A DNA stretch of 6,883 nucleotides, taken from assembly GCA_946494635.1 (NCBI GenBank), contig CAMMCS010000106.1:1-6883 (forward strand), read 5' to 3'. The position numbers were made by a program, and so were the translations under genes. Of the stretch, positions 4,650-6,883 are shown piece after piece. The notes under the pieces were generated by a model. That model was given only the letters and a program-made list of their open reading frames with translations, did not search any database and was not told where the DNA came from. Position 1 is the stretch's first letter; every line of letters starts with the position of its first letter. The DNA is from an uncultured Oscillibacter sp. Its GTDB lineage: Bacteria; Bacillota; Clostridia; Oscillospirales; Oscillospiraceae.

Positions 4650-5894
4650 ATGCGCCGTTTTACCGCACTGCTGCTTGCCGCGCTGATGCTGCTCTCCCTG
4701 GCTGCCTGCGGGCAGGGAGACTCCGCCGGCGGCTCCGCTCAAAATGCCGCCGGGGACCCGTCCGCGGAGGCTCCGGAGGAGGAGACTCCGGAGGTACCGG
4801 AGCCGGAACCCTATGAGATTTCAGACCCCACGGTCATGCCGGAGGGCGGCGTTCGGGACGGTGTCACCTACGCGGCCTATGACGGCATCGTGGAGCACCT
4901 GTTCTTCCACCCGGTGGTGGCCTATCCGGAGCTGGCCTTTGACGGGGACGCCCAGGCCAACGGCATTGACGATTACATGGTGACGGTGGACGAGTACAAC
5001 AAAATCCTCCAGAGCGTCTATGACAAGGGGTACGTGCTGGTGGACATCGGCGACGTGTGGAGCGAGACCACCGGTGAGGACGGAGCGCCCAAGATGGTGA
5101 GGAACACCCTCTACCTGCCGGAGGGTAAAAAGCCCCTGATCCTCTCCTTCGACGACACCAATTATTATGAGTATATGCTCACCAACGGCTTCACCCACAA
5201 GCTGGTGATCGGGGAGGACGGCAAGATCGCCTCCTGGGGCAAGGACCCCCAGGGCAATGAGGTGACCTCCCGGGACCTGGACGCCATCCCCATCCTGGAC
5301 AAGTTCGTGGAGGAGCACCCGGACTTCTCCCCCTTCGGCGCCAAGGGCTGCCTGAGCCTCACCGGCTACCAGGGCATCCTGGGCTACCGGACCCAGACGG
5401 ACACCAAGAGCTGGAGCGAGGCCCAGGAGGCCAACCGCCAGAAGGAGATCGAGGCGGTGAAGCCCATCGTCGCGGAGCTCAAGCGCACCGGCTGGACCTT
5501 CGGCAGCCACACCTGGGGCCACATCCGCCTGGGCAGCAAGTCCATGGAGTCCATCCAGGCGGACACGGCGCGGTGGTTCGACGAGGTGGGCAGCCTGGTG
5601 GGCCCCACCACCATCCTGTTCTACCCTCACGGGGAGCGGCCCGACGGCAACGACTGGCAGAACACCGGCCCGGTGTTCCAGTACCTCCAGAGCCAGGGCT
5701 TCCGGGTCTTTGCCTCCGTGGGCATCGAGAGCTTCAGCTATATCAAGAAGGACATCTGCGCCGTCATCTGCGACCGGCTCCACCCGGACGGCACCACCCT
5801 GCGCCATTCCAGAGACCGGTACTTGCAATTTTATGACGCAAAGGATATCATGGATGTAGCGGTCCGTCCCCAGCGGGAGATCGACTGGGCGTAA
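4650..5894 (+). CDS. Lipoprotein with divergent polysaccharide deacetylase (NodB/CE4-like) domain
   Basis: 414-residue predicted lipoprotein. The signal peptide ends in a lipobox LSLAAC with lipidated Cys20, so it should be anchored outside the membrane. An acidic, Pro/Glu-rich tether (about 21-58) follows. The catalytic part shows CE4-like marks. LILSFDD (163-169) corresponds to motif 1, with D168 and D169 as likely base and metal ligand. SHTWGH (286-291) matches the H-T-x2-H motif 2 metal ligands (H287, H291). YPHG (325-328) occupies the motif 3 position, but the usual Arg is Phe324. Motifs 1 and 2 are about 118 residues apart, well above the roughly 50 of compact NodB domains. Removal of N-acetyl groups from a cell-wall or surface polymer is the family reaction; the substrate is unknown. 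The ATG at 4650 has AAAGGA (4634-4639) upstream. An in-frame ATG at 4545 lies inside the previous terminator and is rejected. The next gene follows after 15 bases. Confidence 0.88.
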   Translation: MRRFTALLLAALMLLSLAACGQGDSAGGSAQNAAGDPSAEAPEEETPEVPEPEPYEISDPTVMPEGGVRDGVTYAAYDGIVEHLFFHPVVAYPELAFDGDAQANGIDDYMVTVDEYNKILQSVYDKGYVLVDIGDVWSETTGEDGAPKMVRNTLYLPEGKKPLILSFDDTNYYEYMLTNGFTHKLVIGEDGKIASWGKDPQGNEVTSRDLDAIPILDKFVEEHPDFSPFGAKGCLSLTGYQGILGYRTQTDTKSWSEAQEANRQKEIEAVKPIVAELKRTGWTFGSHTWGHIRLGSKSMESIQADTARWFDEVGSLVGPTTILFYPHGERPDGNDWQNTGPVFQYLQSQGFRVFASVGIESFSYIKKDICAVICDRLHPDGTTLRHSRDRYLQFYDAKDIMDVAVRPQREIDWA

Positions 5895-5909
5895 GGGAGG
5901 AGAGCCGCC

Positions 5910-6140
5910 ATGAAAAATGCCGGTATCTGTCCCAAGTGCGGCAGCAGGGACATTTTGAAAGTTCTCAGTTACACCAACCGGTTCGGCGGCGGAGATGTCA
6001 TTTTGACAGATAATACGCTGCCTGTTTCGCTCTGCGGTGTTCAGGTCCCCCGTTATGTCTGCTGTGCCTGCGGTTATTCCGAGGAGTGGATCGATCCAAA
6101 AGACCTTCCGAAACTGAAAAAGCAATACGGCCGTCCATGA
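5910..6140 (+). CDS. Small zinc-ribbon protein of unknown function
   Basis: 76-residue protein with one treble-type Cys4 site: C7-P-K-C10 near the N-terminus and C51-x2-C54 (CCAC, followed by GYSEEW) in the C-terminal half. The 40 residues between hold a hydrophobic stretch with LPVSL. The pattern CPKCGS...RYVCCACGYSEEW is common in short Firmicutes proteins annotated only as zinc-ribbon or nucleic-acid-binding-like, so no function is assigned. GGGAGGAG (5895-5902) sits directly after the deacetylase stop and 7 bases before the ATG, so the two genes are translated from one message. Its codons are visibly more A/T-rich than those of the flanking deacetylase and cdd genes. Confidence 0.88.
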   Translation: MKNAGICPKCGSRDILKVLSYTNRFGGGDVILTDNTLPVSLCGVQVPRYVCCACGYSEEWIDPKDLPKLKKQYGRP

Positions 6141-6176
6141 GACTGCCGCATCACCACACAGCAAAGGAGCATTTCT

Positions 6177-6569
6177 ATGACCCGAGACGAACTGAAGGCC
6201 GCGGCCATCGCCATGCTGGACCGGGCCTACATCCCCTACTCCCACTTCCCCGTGGGCGCAGCCCTGGAGTGCAGCGACGGCACGGTGTTCACCGGCTGCA
6301 ACATTGAGAACGCTGCCTTCGGCCCCACTATCTGCGCCGAGCGGACCGCGGTGGCCAAGGCCGTCAGCGAGGGGCACCGGGACTTTGTCCGCATCGTCAT
6401 CGCCGGGCGGAGCCGGGAGCTCTGCGTCCCCTGCGGCGTGTGCCGCCAGGTGCTGCGGGAGTTTGCCCCCAATATCGAGATCATCTGCCTCAACGGCGCC
6501 GGAGAGGAGCGGACCTTCACCCTGGAAGAGCTGCTGCCCCACAGCTTCGGCCCGGAGTACCTGCAGTGA
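6177..6569 (+). CDS. cdd: Cytidine deaminase
   Basis: Homotetrameric-type zinc enzyme that deaminates cytidine and deoxycytidine to uridine and deoxyuridine in pyrimidine salvage, in the cytoplasm. The 130-residue length is standard for the short Gram-positive form. Substrate-binding residues lie in the GCNIENAAFGPTICAERTA segment (40-58; N42 and E44 contact the ribose in known structures). The active site is C53-A-E55 (zinc ligand and proton shuttle), and the other zinc ligands are in PCGVCRQ (C86, C89). AAAGGAG at 6163-6169 lies 7 bases before the ATG. It starts 36 bases after the zinc-ribbon gene, and its stop overlaps the GTG start of the next small gene, so it is likely part of the operon starting near 4610. 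Confidence 0.97.
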   Translation: MTRDELKAAAIAMLDRAYIPYSHFPVGAALECSDGTVFTGCNIENAAFGPTICAERTAVAKAVSEGHRDFVRIVIAGRSRELCVPCGVCRQVLREFAPNIEIICLNGAGEERTFTLEELLPHSFGPEYLQ

Positions 6570-6775
6570 CGGCTCCCGCCGAAGAGGCGCTGCGCATCCT
6601 GGAACTGGAGCCGGTGGACTTTTGCTGCGGAGAGGTCCTGGCGGAGTCCCAGGTGTGGGTGCTGGCAGAGGACCGGACCGGAAAGCGCCTCTCCCGCCGG
6701 ATCCCAGCCGCCAGGGCCGCGGAGCTGGGCCTTGTGCCAGGCGGTTTCTGCCGCCGGTCGGATCTGCACATCTGA
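6566..6775 (+). CDS. Hypothetical 69-residue protein overlapping the cdd stop
   Basis: The GTG at 6566-6568 overlaps the cdd TGA by the classic four-base GTGA arrangement, suggesting translational coupling. The frame then stays open for 69 residues with the same G/C-ending codon bias as cdd, and no in-frame ATG exists within it. The protein is Leu/Glu/Arg-rich: a start near AEEALRILELEPVDFC, a CC pair (about 19-20), a VWVLAEDRTGK segment (30-40), and a C-terminal PGGFCRRSDLHI. It has no signal peptide, membrane helix or recognised domain. GGAG at 6553-6556 is only a modest ribosome site, which fits a coupled start. I do not recognise the family. A strong hairpin follows 8 bases after the stop, which supports it as the true last gene of the operon. 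Confidence 0.65.
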   Translation: MTAPAEEALRILELEPVDFCCGEVLAESQVWVLAEDRTGKRLSRRIPAARAAELGLVPGGFCRRSDLHI

Positions 6776-6783
6776 ATCAAAAT

Positions 6784-6813
6784 ATGCCGCCGGTGCTGAC
6801 GCACCGGCGGCAT
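6784..6813. terminator. Bidirectional terminator between convergent genes
   Basis: A perfect 13-bp stem pairs ATGCCGCCGGTGC (6784-6796) with GCACCGGCGGCAT (6801-6813) around a TGAC loop. On the minus strand the stem is followed by a T-run (complement of AAAA, 6779-6782, after one A), and on the plus strand by a weaker GGCTTTAT. It lies 8 bases after the plus-strand gene stop and 5 bases from the stop of the minus-strand gene entering from the right, so it can serve both. Confidence 0.85.
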
Positions 6814-6818
6814 TGGCT

Positions 6819-6883
6819 TTATACCAGCTTTTCAAAGTAGAAGAAGGTGTCGTCCTCCCCCTTCTTCCGCATGCAGGCCGACA
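6819..6883 (-). CDS. C-terminal tail of an unidentified minus-strand gene
   Basis: On the minus strand the frame entering from the right edge reads SACMRKKGEDDTFFYFEKLV and then TAA (6821-6819), giving 20 complete codons. The composition looks like a genuine soluble-protein C-terminus, and the stop is directly followed by the 13-bp hairpin with a T-run on this strand, as expected for a gene end. Too little is present to name the family. Confidence 0.6.
   Translation of the reverse strand, partial: SACMRKKGEDDTFFYFEKLV

Noticed and set aside
4821..6542. Long open frame of 573 codons on the minus strand
   Set aside because: It lies antisense to the deacetylase, zinc-ribbon and cdd genes. Its translation is low-complexity Gly/Val/Ala/His-rich with no domain, as expected opposite G/C-ending codons. 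The plus-strand genes have clear motifs and ribosome sites.

Overview
The window looks like a chromosomal segment of a GC-rich, endospore-forming Clostridia member, most likely of the Oscillospiraceae type (inference). Two neighbouring genes, spoVAD and spoVAE, are spore-specific. Codon use is strongly G/C at third positions, Shine-Dalgarno sites are strong (AGGAGG type), and the signal peptides, lipobox and terminators are Gram-positive in style. I see no phage, insertion sequence, CRISPR, tRNA or rRNA.

Left part (1-1584, minus strand). A cation diffusion facilitator transporter runs off the left edge. It has an N-D-D-D metal-site signature, which suggests manganese. Upstream of it is a 203-residue cysteine-rich, multi-zinc-ribbon protein of unknown function with a good sigma-A promoter. 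The roughly 120-base gap between the two genes holds three consecutive hairpins, one of which resembles a terminator for the zinc-ribbon gene.

Middle left (1660-3043, plus strand). Three small tandem genes are diverged from the block above and form an apparent operon ending in a strong intrinsic terminator. Each protein has a variable N-terminus, a coiled-coil stretch and a Pro/Ala-rich linker, followed by an almost identical C-terminal zinc-ribbon module. The second and third proteins also carry an N-terminal two-helix membrane hairpin. The shared module is encoded by a 132-base repeat with no indels and a mosaic identity pattern, which suggests duplication plus gene conversion. This is the most unusual part of the window.

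Middle right (3034-4566, plus strand). spoVAD and spoVAE encode parts of the spore Ca-dipicolinate channel. They follow a plausible sigma-G promoter and end in a clear terminator. spoVAC, the usual partner just upstream, is not present in the window.

Right part (4601-6813, plus strand). A second apparent operon encodes a lipoprotein with a divergent polysaccharide-deacetylase domain, a 76-residue zinc-ribbon protein, cytidine deaminase (cdd), and a 69-residue protein whose GTG start overlaps the cdd stop. A 13-bp perfect hairpin follows and can act for both strands. It separates this operon from the C-terminal tail of an unidentified minus-strand gene that enters from the right edge.

Nothing links all these blocks into one pathway. 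Five of the ten proteins are small or medium Cys4-type zinc-ribbon proteins, which is a notable concentration.
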